A stretch of DNA of 64,000 nucleotides from NCBI RefSeq assembly GCF_900114775.1, contig NZ_FOUE01000006.1:1-64000 (forward strand), in the 5' to 3' direction. The notes beneath the pieces were generated by a model. It saw only the letters and a list, made by a program, of their open reading frames with translations. It made no database searches and was not told where the DNA came from. Source of the stretch: Marinobacter zhejiangensis (GTDB taxonomy: Bacteria; Pseudomonadota; Gammaproteobacteria; Pseudomonadales; Oleiphilaceae). The first letter of the stretch is position 1, and each line of letters starts with the position of its first letter. Position numbers and translations under genes: made by a program. Positions 20,873 through 29,723 of this stretch are shown here, in pieces.

Positions 20873-21793
20873 ATGCGTTACGCGATACCACTGATTGCTG
20901 CAGGCCTGATGGCTGGCTGTTCCCCCATTGCCAGCGAAACTCTCAGTAACACCGACATTGAAGCCATTATGGATCGGGTTGAGAACAATCACCCGGACCT
21001 ACCTTCCTCCCAGAAAAAGGCAGTCACTGAATTGGTGGTCCGCGCGATAGATACCATGGTATTTGTCGAAGGAGGCACCTTCATGATGGGGGAGTTTGGT
21101 GTGCCTTGTGAGCCAGGTTCAGAAGAGACCTGCCACGCGGACATCTGGCCTGACAATGACGCGCTCCACGAAGTAACGCTGGACGATTTCTACCTCTCGA
21201 AATACGAAACCACGCTGGGTGATTTCGATTTATACCGGGCGGTCATGGGCAAAGCCCCCTATGCCCCGGAACTTCGCTCCCGTGAAGACCGACAGCACCT
21301 GTTCGAACCAAACTTGCCTGCGTGGACCAAGGAATGGCAGGAAGTTAAGGACTACTGCCTCTGGGTTGGCGAACTGGCGAACAGATCCGTCGACCTGCCA
21401 ACCGAGGCCCAGTGGGAGTATGCCGCCCGCAATCGGGGAGAAAACGTTCTGTTTGCTACGAACAATGGGCAATGGGTTAGAGGCGTCAATTCTCCTGGCG
21501 ACGACGGAATTATGAAAACGGTCCCGGTTGACAGCTACCCACCGAACCCGCTCGGCATTCACCATCTCACATCAAACAGTGCTGAATGGATCAACGACTG
21601 GTATTCAGATACTTATTATCAGGAAAGTCCTAGCAGTAATCCTCAAGGCCCCGAGACTGGCGAGACCAAAGTCATCAGATCTGGAGGATTTCGCACATCA
21701 GATAGCGCAAGTACCACCATACTTAGAGATAACATCCCGCCAACTGAAAGCTCGTATCTAATGGACCAAGGCTTCAGGTGTGCCCAGCACTAA
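20873..21793 (+). CDS. SUMF1/FGE-like lipoprotein, candidate partner of the T6SS effector
   Basis: A 306-residue lipoprotein precursor with a lipobox LMAGC near residue 15. A SUMF1-type fold is seen from about residue 60: VFVEGGTFMMGEFG, EVTLDDFYLSKYETTLGDFDLY, DLPTEAQWEYAARNR, NSAEWINDWY, VIRSGGFR and the ending GFRCAQH. True formylglycine-generating enzymes carry a reactive Cys pair near the GG(S/F)R segment; here that stretch has Ser, Thr and Asp, so catalysis is unlikely. It converges on the LysM effector gene, overlapping its stop by four bases. A role as immunity or envelope partner is inference from position only. Codon and base use look more AT-rich than in neighbours. Confidence 0.75.
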   Translation: MRYAIPLIAAGLMAGCSPIASETLSNTDIEAIMDRVENNHPDLPSSQKKAVTELVVRAIDTMVFVEGGTFMMGEFGVPCEPGSEETCHADIWPDNDALHEVTLDDFYLSKYETTLGDFDLYRAVMGKAPYAPELRSREDRQHLFEPNLPAWTKEWQEVKDYCLWVGELANRSVDLPTEAQWEYAARNRGENVLFATNNGQWVRGVNSPGDDGIMKTVPVDSYPPNPLGIHHLTSNSAEWINDWYSDTYYQESPSSNPQGPETGETKVIRSGGFRTSDSASTTILRDNIPPTESSYLMDQGFRCAQH

Positions 21794-24297
21794 GCCCAGG
21801 CACTGTTGTTGGGATCACGGAGCATTGCCAGTCGGTGCCGCAATCGCTCAGACTTTTGCTGCAGGGGTACCGGCACCCAAGCCAAATTAAGTGACCTCTT
21901 GGTGGGCTTTATTGCCAGATCCGATGTAATCCATTGATGAAATTGGGAGAGCTGGCTATCTGAAACACCATCATCAAGAATGGCGGCCATCATTCTTAGG
22001 CTACTCATTGGGTCAACCTTTGTACCATCTGTTGACATATGTTCGAGAGACTCAAAGAACTGACGCCAGGTTTTGATCTGCGAAACAATGATTAACAGGG
22101 CTTTTTCCTGGTCCTCTTCCCAGCTCTCAATAAACGTTTCACAGAGTGTCGACATCATCATGCCCAGCGTCTCTGGCGGAAGGCGATGGTACGGCAGTCC
22201 ATTGAAGTGAAGGTCATCAAGTTTTGCGCTTTGCTTAGCCTCTCTTATGATTCTGGCAGCAAGCAATTCAGCTGCGTCTTTACGACTTGCCCGCGCCGAC
22301 CACACTTCGTTAAAACTCCGAATTGGGCTACTCAGAAGTTCAGCTATGTCCTGGGCCTGATCCGTTATTCCTAAATACAGAGCCCGCGTCCACTGTGTAA
22401 AAAGTTCATCATCAATATTGGAGATAAAGTGATAGTCGGCCTCAGCTAATACTTCGAAGACCGTCTTTGCCAAGTTCCAGACTTTGTCAGCTCCTATTTC
22501 GCTACCAAAAGCGCCGCTTGCTCCAGGCCCAAACACGAGGCGCCCCTTACAGGCCAGAACCACCTTCCCTCTTACAACCTGGAGCCGAAAATCAAACCCC
22601 GCCCCAACTCCCAGCGCCAACGTCCCACCCGCAGAAATCTTGAACAGATCCTGCCAGTTAGCGTTCGTTTTGAACTGCTCATCCGGGTGTACCCAACTGA
22701 ACTTTCCACCAACTGCACCGCCAACTTCCGCCCCGGCGAAGGCATTGCCTGACACCGCAAGACCGGCACCAGGGCTTGCTTCAACTTTCTTTTTGTCCGA
22801 CAGCAAAAACGAAGCTGCGCCAGTGGACAACCTGACATTGGCCTCCCCACTTACACGACCGCCCACAAAGCAGTTCAGAGTAATGTCGCCTGAGAAACGG
22901 AAAGCGCCAAAGGCCATGTCGGTCAGTTCGCCATTACGGTTGCGGTAGGTAAAGCGACAATCCCAACCCGCTTCGTCTGGCACAAAAACTTCAGCGAGTT
23001 TCGCTTCAGCCTCCAACAGCGCCATGGAGGCACTGGCTTTGGTACCAATATCAATTTCGCCGGTACTGAGGTCGAACGCGTTGACGCCCGCGCTGGCCTG
23101 CATAGCAAAACGCATTAAGTGTGCCTCAGCGCTGACTTGGAAGTTGTTCTCGGTTGGGCTTTCGTCATCGCCACCAGAATTCCAGGTCAGCTTGGAATGC
23201 TCCTCTCCCAGCAGGTAGTGTTCATCGCTGGATTCATAGAACTTCACTTCAATATTGCCAATCGGGCTCTTGGCAGCATCTGCAGCAATACCCTCCCGAA
23301 TTTGTCCGATCAGCGCCCTGGCGGTGCCAGACGGGTCACTCAACATGTTGGATATGGCACGGGTTTTACGGACATAACGGACGGAGGCATAGGCTGTTAC
23401 CAGCCGCTGGTAGGCTTCACGACGAATGTAGTACCAGCGTCCCGGGCGACTGAAAACCATCACCTCCACGACGCCGGTTTCCCGATGGGAACTTCGCGCA
23501 GCTCCAAAGCCGCGCTCTATGCTGTTGCCATGAGAGGTCAGGAAATTTTCAGAAGCAACGCCATTGCCTTTTACGCCACTGGATGCGGTGCCCTCACCAA
23601 GCGAAGCGACCAGATCCCGGCGCTCTTGGCGCAGCATTTCCAGGCGTCGCTGTTTGGCAGTGGTCAGGATGTCTTCACGCATTTCTGCCGAATCATTCAC
23701 CGCTGACCACAGGTAGTCCGAGTCAAAATCGTTGTACCACTCGATCTGTTCGTCAATGGCGGCGATCTCGGAACTGATGCGGGATGCTTTGTTCGCGTCC
23801 TCATCGTCGTTCTCGTCCGGTGCCGGGTCGATCACCCCCATTTCTGAAGCCTTTTGCATCCATTGACGCTTGGGGCCAGGCTCGCCCGCCTGAGGGTTTT
23901 CGGCTGCATTTTGCGCCTGGCTGAACTCCGCCATTAGCGCATCAATTGCGGCAATCTCCCGGTAAAGGTCATCCGCGGCCTCTTCCGGTAACGCCACACA
24001 CCATTCATCATCGCCAGCCCCAGTTACGTGAATGACTTCGGCATATTCATCCGAGCATTCGGTGCAGGAGGCCTGGCCACTGGATTCGTCGCCGGTTGAA
24101 CGGGGAGGCGGCAATGGTTGCGCATCGTTCGCGGCCTCTGCGACATCCGTTGCCGGAATCTTCAGTTCCCAGCCTACCTGGATGTAATCAATATCGGTGA
24201 TCTGCGGGTTTACGCTCTGAAGTTCGTCTACCGTTGTCTGGTACCGATCGGCAATGGCAGACAGGGTGTCTCCCGCCTGAACTTTATGCGTTTGCAT
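21790..24297 (-). CDS. LysM-domain protein, candidate type VI secretion effector
   Basis: An 835-residue protein with an N-terminal LysM domain (residues 3-50: [19 protein letters not shown] ... GWELKIP). A charged and coiled segment (about 110-260) follows, then a middle region with VEVMVFSRPGRWYYIRREAYQRL, and a Gly/Ala-rich stretch (about 410-610; AVSGNAFAGAEVGGAVGGKF, GGTLALGVGAGFDFRL) that could be membrane-active or beta-rich. The C-terminal 200 residues are helical. No known toxin motif was recognised. It starts 14 bases inside the end of the DUF4123 adaptor gene, which itself follows vgrG: the usual order of a cargo effector. The LysM domain suggests a peptidoglycan or envelope target. 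Confidence 0.72.
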   Translation of the reverse strand: MQTHKVQAGDTLSAIADRYQTTVDELQSVNPQITDIDYIQVGWELKIPATDVAEAANDAQPLPPPRSTGDESSGQASCTECSDEYAEVIHVTGAGDDEWCVALPEEAADDLYREIAAIDALMAEFSQAQNAAENPQAGEPGPKRQWMQKASEMGVIDPAPDENDDEDANKASRISSEIAAIDEQIEWYNDFDSDYLWSAVNDSAEMREDILTTAKQRRLEMLRQERRDLVASLGEGTASSGVKGNGVASENFLTSHGNSIERGFGAARSSHRETGVVEVMVFSRPGRWYYIRREAYQRLVTAYASVRYVRKTRAISNMLSDPSGTARALIGQIREGIAADAAKSPIGNIEVKFYESSDEHYLLGEEHSKLTWNSGGDDESPTENNFQVSAEAHLMRFAMQASAGVNAFDLSTGEIDIGTKASASMALLEAEAKLAEVFVPDEAGWDCRFTYRNRNGELTDMAFGAFRFSGDITLNCFVGGRVSGEANVRLSTGAASFLLSDKKKVEASPGAGLAVSGNAFAGAEVGGAVGGKFSWVHPDEQFKTNANWQDLFKISAGGTLALGVGAGFDFRLQVVRGKVVLACKGRLVFGPGASGAFGSEIGADKVWNLAKTVFEVLAEADYHFISNIDDELFTQWTRALYLGITDQAQDIAELLSSPIRSFNEVWSARASRKDAAELLAARIIREAKQSAKLDDLHFNGLPYHRLPPETLGMMMSTLCETFIESWEEDQEKALLIIVSQIKTWRQFFESLEHMSTDGTKVDPMSSLRMMAAILDDGVSDSQLSQFHQWITSDLAIKPTKRSLNLAWVPVPLQQKSERLRHRLAMLRDPNNSAWA

Positions 24298-25165
24298 GTG
24301 ACTTCTCCGGCGTGCTTTCCATAGCAGTTAATCGTTCCGTGAGGGCAAGGTCATCGCGGGATAAGGTGGACCGAAAAGGTTCAAGACGCGGAAAATCAGC
24401 GCCGTGTTGAATCGCCAGTCGCAGCCAGCGTTCCATATGTCCGGTCTTCTGAAAACCTGCCTCCCTTGCTGATTGGAGACAGTTGAATACCCAGTGTTTG
24501 GGGGATTCAACCGAGGTCAGTGCTTTTGCATAGTGGTCGGCGTAACCACACGCCTCCCCAGCCACCCAGTAAACCTCGGCCTCCCGGAGCTCCTGCTGTG
24601 TCACCAACATTCGCTCACTCTCCCAACTTCCGCAGTGCCCATCCTCTATGGCAACAGTTCCGCGCCAGCCATGGCCATCGTGCCAATACCAACGACACCC
24701 CGGGACCAACAAGGCCTGGCGTTTCTGTTCAACCAGGGCACTCAATAAGGGAGCAATCATTCTTGGTTCATAGAACCTAAGTAGATGGCCGGCTCCGGCT
24801 TGGCTGCCGCACAGCCTGGCCGCGAGGTTTTGCCGAAGCGTTTCCACGGTTAGCTCGGATTCAAACACCACACCCAACGAAGCTGACTCGAGTTGCGACA
24901 ATAATTGCCGGCGGAAATCTGCGGCGCTCCGAAGGTCGACCAAAACCGGCCCATTTTCCCAGGCATCCTGCCATTCAGTCCCCTCGAACAGACTCCACCA
25001 CTGAAGTCGCTCATGACTCATTGCGGAGTAGATCTGCTCTAGCAGATTGTCCGAGGCCGCCAGCTCTAAAATGGCGTAATCATATGTTTCAGGTGCTGAG
25101 GCTCTCGGGGCAACGCATTCAAGCGTGGTTATGTAATGTGCAGCGTCCATGTTCATCAAACTCAC
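24284..25165 (-). CDS. DUF4123 family T6SS effector adaptor (Tap-like)
   Basis: A 293-residue protein of the DUF4123 type: [22 protein letters not shown] near the start, then ENGPVLVDL, and FRRQLLSQ ... [15 protein letters not shown] (around residue 130), which match the family pattern. DUF4123 proteins load a specific effector onto the tip of the VgrG spike. It overlaps vgrG upstream and the LysM gene downstream, which is strong evidence for its role. Starts at 25165, 25156 and 25150 are all possible; the later ones shorten the vgrG overlap. Confidence 0.82.
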   Translation of the reverse strand: MSLMNMDAAHYITTLECVAPRASAPETYDYAILELAASDNLLEQIYSAMSHERLQWWSLFEGTEWQDAWENGPVLVDLRSAADFRRQLLSQLESASLGVVFESELTVETLRQNLAARLCGSQAGAGHLLRFYEPRMIAPLLSALVEQKRQALLVPGCRWYWHDGHGWRGTVAIEDGHCGSWESERMLVTQQELREAEVYWVAGEACGYADHYAKALTSVESPKHWVFNCLQSAREAGFQKTGHMERWLRLAIQHGADFPRLEPFRSTLSRDDLALTERLTAMESTPEKSHANA

Positions 25166-27257
25166 AAGCGGTGACCGTCAATGCCCCTTCCCGGGCGGCT
25201 TGTTTCAACAGCGGGGCATGCTGTGTCTGAGCTGACACCACGGCATACCGTGACTCTTCGGAAGCAACCGGCCGCTGAGATGCCTGCGCCAGCTGCGCCG
25301 AGGCATTGTTCGGCTGCCCCTGATCCGAAAGGACGCCTGGCTGTTTGGGCACCTGCGCGGATACACCACTTCCACTGCCCGGAGCCCCCCCAGAGTTCAT
25401 CTTCACCATCGGCCCGGACACGGTGACACCGCTGGGATCGACTTTGACGAAGCTACCACCGGCTTTGAGGGTAACTTCGGCACCTGCTTCGATGACGATT
25501 TTCATCCCCGCCTTATGGTGAATCTCGTTGCCGGCCTCAATCAGCTGGGACGTTCCCTGGCGGCTGTGGTGGCTGCCGTTGACGGTAAGGCTGTAATCGC
25601 CACCAACTTTGAGGCGCTGCTCACCGTCCACCGTGAGGTGGTCATTGGCTTTGATGTGGCTGATCCGCTCGTTCTCCACCGTCAGGTGGCTGTCGTGTTT
25701 GATGACTTCGGTGCGGTCGTTTTCGGTGAGCAGGTCCAGGTCTTTCTGGGCGTGGAGGTAGATCTGTTCCTGGTTGGCTTCGTCTTCAAACCGCAGCTCG
25801 TTGCTGCCCTCGCCCTTGTGGGTCTGGGTTTTCAGCACGGTGCGGGTTTTGTGTTCCGGCAGTGCGTAGGGCGGCGTGTTGGTGGCGTGGTAGGTGCGAC
25901 CGGTGATGATGGGCTGGTCGGGGTCGCCGTCGAGGAAACTGACGATGACTTCGTGGCCAATCCTGGGCAGTGCCATAAAGCCGTACTGGCCACCGGCCCA
26001 GCCCTGGCTAACTCGGAGCCAGGCACTTGAGTGTTCGTCGTTGTCTGAATAGCGGTCCCAGGGGAAACGCACCTTGACCCGGCCGTGTTCGTCGCAGTGA
26101 ATCTCTTCGCCGGCGGGGCCAGTGACGATGGCGATCTGGGGGCCGTCCATCAGCGGCCGGTGGCTGGCCTGTGGCCGCCAGGTGCGATCCGCCGGGATGG
26201 CCTGGAATTCGTTGTGGTAGGTGGTGGGCTCGCTCCCACCCTCTTCTTCCAGGGCCTGGGGCTGCTTGCCGGTGTGGACCACGCCAGTGATCAGCCAGTC
26301 GCGGTTGAGGCTGTCCTGGCTGTGGCCGGTCAGCGGCAGCTTGGTGCCCGCGGCGACGTCGGGGCGGTTGCTCTTGCCGCTGGCCACGCTGGCGTCGTTG
26401 CGCAGGGCCTCCAGTTTGGCCTGGGTGAAGGCGGTGCCGCTGGCATCGGCCTTGAAGCGGCCCGGGTAGTCGTAATGCTGGTAATCGTCGCGCTGGCCAT
26501 CCAGATTGGTGGCAGCACGTTCGTGCATCAGGGCGTAGGCGGGGTTCTGGAAGGTGTAGTCCTTCATCGCTACCGAGGCGGCGCGAACCCGTTCCCGGTA
26601 GTTGAACGCAAAGACCGCCAGTTGCCGGCTGTTACCGCCGGCGGCGGCGTTGTAGGTGACCTCTGGCAGGGTGACGGTGTCGCCGTGATGGTCTGAGATC
26701 GTCAGTGGCTGGTTGTCGGCGTCGAGGTCAAACCGGTAGTGCCAGCCCTCTTCCGCTGCGAGGCGCTGGAGGAACGCCAGGTCGCTTTCCCGGTGCTGGA
26801 CGCAGTATTCCCGTTCTGCGGGGGTGCGCTTGAGGTCGAAGACGGTGTCCGCGATGCCGCGTTCTTCCAGCAGGGTTTTCAGGATGGCATCCGGGGTCTG
26901 GGTCTGGAAGATGCGGCTGTTGTGCATCAGTCCTAGCCGCCACAGCGGGGGTTCCACCACCACCTCGTAACGGGTGCGGCGGTGGCCGCTGTCGCCGCGG
27001 GCAAATTCGGACACCACGCCGGTGAAGCGGCGGAGTAATTGGCCGTCCTGCCAGATCGCCAGTTCGACCGGTTGTTCCAACACCTCGTTAACTGCAACGG
27101 TGGGGTCAAAGCTGGCCAGTTCCAACTTGCCATGGAATAGCTGGGACAGGGCTTCGGTGAATTCAAAGCCAACGACGACAAACAGGTCAGCGGGCAAGCC
27201 GCCAATGCGGGCAGTAAACTGCAGCCCCTGAGAGAGGGGGGTGGAGGCATCGGGCAT
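25119..27257 (-). CDS. vgrG: Type VI secretion spike protein VgrG (TssI)
   Basis: A 712-residue VgrG. The gp27-like part (about 1-350) includes [15 protein letters not shown] and [22 protein letters not shown]; the gp5/OB part has [58 protein letters not shown]; and a beta-helix with repeated short blocks follows ([26 protein letters not shown]). The C-terminus extends past the helix with a Gly/Ser/Gln-rich linker and a small unclassified tail (about 620-712), likely the docking part for the adaptor. No other tss genes are in the window, so this is an orphan spike locus that must use a machine encoded elsewhere. Confidence 0.95.
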   Translation of the reverse strand: MPDASTPLSQGLQFTARIGGLPADLFVVVGFEFTEALSQLFHGKLELASFDPTVAVNEVLEQPVELAIWQDGQLLRRFTGVVSEFARGDSGHRRTRYEVVVEPPLWRLGLMHNSRIFQTQTPDAILKTLLEERGIADTVFDLKRTPAEREYCVQHRESDLAFLQRLAAEEGWHYRFDLDADNQPLTISDHHGDTVTLPEVTYNAAAGGNSRQLAVFAFNYRERVRAASVAMKDYTFQNPAYALMHERAATNLDGQRDDYQHYDYPGRFKADASGTAFTQAKLEALRNDASVASGKSNRPDVAAGTKLPLTGHSQDSLNRDWLITGVVHTGKQPQALEEEGGSEPTTYHNEFQAIPADRTWRPQASHRPLMDGPQIAIVTGPAGEEIHCDEHGRVKVRFPWDRYSDNDEHSSAWLRVSQGWAGGQYGFMALPRIGHEVIVSFLDGDPDQPIITGRTYHATNTPPYALPEHKTRTVLKTQTHKGEGSNELRFEDEANQEQIYLHAQKDLDLLTENDRTEVIKHDSHLTVENERISHIKANDHLTVDGEQRLKVGGDYSLTVNGSHHSRQGTSQLIEAGNEIHHKAGMKIVIEAGAEVTLKAGGSFVKVDPSGVTVSGPMVKMNSGGAPGSGSGVSAQVPKQPGVLSDQGQPNNASAQLAQASQRPVASEESRYAVVSAQTQHAPLLKQAAREGALTVTACEFDEHGRCTLHNHA

Positions 27258-27375
27258 ATCTTCAGTCCTTGAAGAAACATCAGTCGATTATTGGCTCATC
27301 CTGAGCCTCGACCGATTATAACGCCCATGCGCAGGATTAAAACCTGTACAGGAGAACCCGGTAACACTCCTTACA

Positions 27376-27400
27376 AATAAAAAGGGGGCACATGCCCCCA
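27376..27400 (-). terminator. Intrinsic terminator of alkB
   Basis: GGGGGC-ACAT-GCCCCC (27384-27399) is followed on the minus strand by TTTTTATTT. It separates alkB from the downstream vgrG module on the same strand. Confidence 0.88.
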
Positions 27401-27430
27401 TAAGATAAGACCAAACCTACCTCTTCAACC

Positions 27431-28567
27431 TCACACCAACTGGTGCTCTTCACCTTTGTAATAGGCTTCAACCCGAGGGTTCATGACCCGCTTCCACAGT
27501 GGCGGGATGCAGGCCAGCACAACCATGGTTGCGTAACCCGCAGGCAACTGGGGCGCGACTTCATGGTGGCGCAGGATCTGGTATCGGCGCTTGGCGTAGG
27601 CGTGGTGGTCACTATGGCGCTGCAAGTGGAACAGGAACACATTGGTGAGAAAATAATTGGAGTTCCAGCTGTGCTCCGGCATGGTTCGTTCGTAACGACC
27701 GTTGTCCAGCTTGCGACGGTGCAGACCGTAATGCTCCAGGTAATTGACGATCTCAAGCAGGGTAAAGGCAATAAAGCTCTGCCCCAGGAAAAACGCCGCG
27801 CCCAACCAGCCAAACGCCACCGTGAAACCAACCAGAACCATGGCAGAAATGCCGTACCACCAGATCAGCTCGTTATGCCAGCTCACCACGTTCTGCCCTT
27901 TGCCCTTCAAGCGCTTGGCTTCAAGCTTCCAGGCATTGAGGAAGTTACGGAGATAGGCCTGGGGAAGGAAGTTGTAGAGGGATTGGTTATAGCGGGACGA
28001 CGACGCATCTTCTGGCGTGGACACGTGCACGTGATGCCCCCGGAGGTGTTCTACTTTGAAGCCGGCGTAGCACACCAATGACAACAGGAAGCCACCCGCC
28101 CAGGTTTCAAGCTTGTCGTCCTTGTGAACCAGCTCGTGGGCCACATTGATGCCCAGGCCGCCCACAATACCAATCGACAGGACCCAGCCGACAATACCCA
28201 ATGTACTGAATGCCCCTCCGGCGGCAACCGTCGCACTCCAGACCAGCAATACGGCGAACAGGACGACCCACCCCAACGTTAGGGCGCGGTAGAAGCGCTC
28301 CTGGATCATGGACGGTACTTCTTCGTCCTCGTTCGGGTTGAGTTCGTCTTTACCCAGCAGCAAATCCAGCACCGGGATAAGCCCGAACACAACCACGGGT
28401 GTGCCCCAGGCAAACAGGTTCACCATGTCCAGAGATTGCCCGGCCAGCAGCAACAACGGCGGTATGGCCAGCGGCAGCATGGAAATCAGGTAGCTGTATT
28501 TCTTGAGTTTCAATAGCAGCCGTCGGCGTGCCGTGTCTGTGGAAAGGGTCTTGCTCTGGGTTGTCAT
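27431..28567 (-). CDS. alkB: Alkane 1-monooxygenase AlkB
   Basis: A 378-residue membrane-bound diiron hydroxylase that oxidises medium-chain n-alkanes to 1-alkanols with electrons from rubredoxin. All four histidine signatures are intact: HELVHK (144-149), EHLRGHH (173-179), NYLEHYG (275-281) and LQRHSDHH (315-322). About six membrane helices surround them. No rubredoxin or rubredoxin reductase is next to it, so these must be elsewhere. A divergent GntR-type regulator and a matching dyad in the shared region suggest local control. It supports a hydrocarbon-degrading lifestyle. Confidence 0.97.
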   Translation of the reverse strand: MTTQSKTLSTDTARRRLLLKLKKYSYLISMLPLAIPPLLLLAGQSLDMVNLFAWGTPVVVFGLIPVLDLLLGKDELNPNEDEEVPSMIQERFYRALTLGWVVLFAVLLVWSATVAAGGAFSTLGIVGWVLSIGIVGGLGINVAHELVHKDDKLETWAGGFLLSLVCYAGFKVEHLRGHHVHVSTPEDASSSRYNQSLYNFLPQAYLRNFLNAWKLEAKRLKGKGQNVVSWHNELIWWYGISAMVLVGFTVAFGWLGAAFFLGQSFIAFTLLEIVNYLEHYGLHRRKLDNGRYERTMPEHSWNSNYFLTNVFLFHLQRHSDHHAYAKRRYQILRHHEVAPQLPAGYATMVVLACIPPLWKRVMNPRVEAYYKGEEHQLV

Positions 28568-28666
28568 AGTTTTCGCTCCGGCCCATTCGATGTCTTGGTG
28601 TCATATCCGACCAGGCAATCGCCCTAGGTCGGACCAGCGCCACATTTGATGGCGACACCTGCATTA

Positions 28667-28679
28667 TTGTCCTACAATT
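28667..28679. promoter_or_regulatory. GntR/FCD-type operator between alkB and its regulator
   Basis: ATTGT-CCT-ACAAT is a perfect dyad whose centre GTCCTAC fits the generic FadR-subfamily operator (GTM-N-KAC). A further half-site, AACAATAG, follows nine bases on. It lies 100 bp upstream of alkB and 188 bp upstream of the divergent regulator, in a 299-bp intergenic region with no other gene seen. Confidence 0.55.
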
Positions 28680-28866
28680 TAACAATAGTCAAATGAGCAA
28701 GAACTCGCCAGTGGAACATGGCCCTGAAAGACAAATCAGCGCCAACGGACGAATTGAGCTCTTGGGGGCTGTGCTAAACTGCCCGCATCAGGGAGGCCGT
28801 TGAATGGTTCCGGCACTTCCTGCCACAGACCGGATTCAGGATGCCTGAGGAACAGATGTAACCGTT

Positions 28867-29559
28867 ATGGAATTCCAGCCACCCAACACCCTTGCTGAAC
28901 AGATAGCCAATTACCTCGCCCAGCAGATCATGACGGGGACGGTCCAGCCTGGGGAGCGCATCCACGAAGCCAGGGTGGCAGCAACCCTGAAAGTCAGCCG
29001 GGCGTCGGTCAAAGAGGCCCTGTACATTCTGGAACGGTGGCATCTGGTGGATATCGCCCCAAGAAAAGGCGCGTCGGCCAGCCAGCTCGATGCGGTACAT
29101 GCCACGGAACTCTATGACGTCTACATGCACCTGCTACAGATGCTTGCCGATCGCCTGATTGACACCTGGACCGAGCCTGGCCTGGAGAAGGTGTTGTCCA
29201 ACATCCGCCTGGTGAGCCAATGCCTGAACAACCGGGGCAATGTGCTGGCCGTCGTCGAGGCCAGCTTTGCCGTCATGGATGCCTGTTGCGAGCTGGTGGG
29301 CAACCCCTACCTCACCGAGGCGCTGACCAATTTCAAGCCGGCGGTCAGCCGCACCTATTACCTGAGTTCAGAGCGCTACCAACAGGATCTGGAGCGGACA
29401 GCGACGTTTTTCCAGGGTTTGACGGCAGCCGTACTGAGCCGGGATAAAGCCCTGGCCGCCGATCACATCAAGCGCTTTGGAGACCATCAGAAGCAATTGA
29501 TTGTAGAGGCCTTGTCGATCCAAACCCCGACAGCACCCCACCCCAAATCACCCGCCTGA
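28867..29559 (+). CDS. GntR-family regulator (FCD/FadR subfamily), probable alkB regulator
   Basis: A 230-residue regulator. The N-terminal winged helix shows AEQIANYLAQQIMTGTVQPGERIHEARVAATLKVSRASVKEALYIL (about 10-55); the C-terminal FCD ligand domain covers about 80-220, with conserved Asp/His positions (FAVMDACCELVGNPYL, ADHIKRFGDHQ). It is divergent from alkB with a shared 299-bp control region that holds an FCD-type operator. A GntR regulator next to alkB is also known in Alcanivorax. The ligand is unknown; an alkane-derived fatty acid or acyl-CoA is a guess. Confidence 0.85.
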   Translation: MEFQPPNTLAEQIANYLAQQIMTGTVQPGERIHEARVAATLKVSRASVKEALYILERWHLVDIAPRKGASASQLDAVHATELYDVYMHLLQMLADRLIDTWTEPGLEKVLSNIRLVSQCLNNRGNVLAVVEASFAVMDACCELVGNPYLTEALTNFKPAVSRTYYLSSERYQQDLERTATFFQGLTAAVLSRDKALAADHIKRFGDHQKQLIVEALSIQTPTAPHPKSPA

Positions 29560-29566
29560 CCCGGTG

Positions 29567-29598
29567 TCAGGGTCTGTGATATCGCTCACAGACCCTGA
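29567..29598. promoter_or_regulatory. Long perfect hairpin with an embedded CRP/Vfr-like site
   Basis: TCAGGGTCTGTGA and TCACAGACCCTGA form a perfect 13-bp stem with a 6-base loop, just after the GntR gene. Its centre TGTGATATCGCTCACA equals the CRP half-site pair TGTGA-N6-TCACA. No T-run follows, so it may be a weak terminator of the regulator gene, a CRP-type operator of the next gene, or both. Confidence 0.5.
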
Positions 29599-29723
29599 TC
29601 ACAAATCACCCTATCGTAACAACATGTAACAAAACCCGATGTAAGCTGCGTCGATTAAGTGGTTCCCTGCAGCCAGGAATAACGAAGAACGAAAACAACA
29701 AGGACAAAAGGACCGGGGACATC

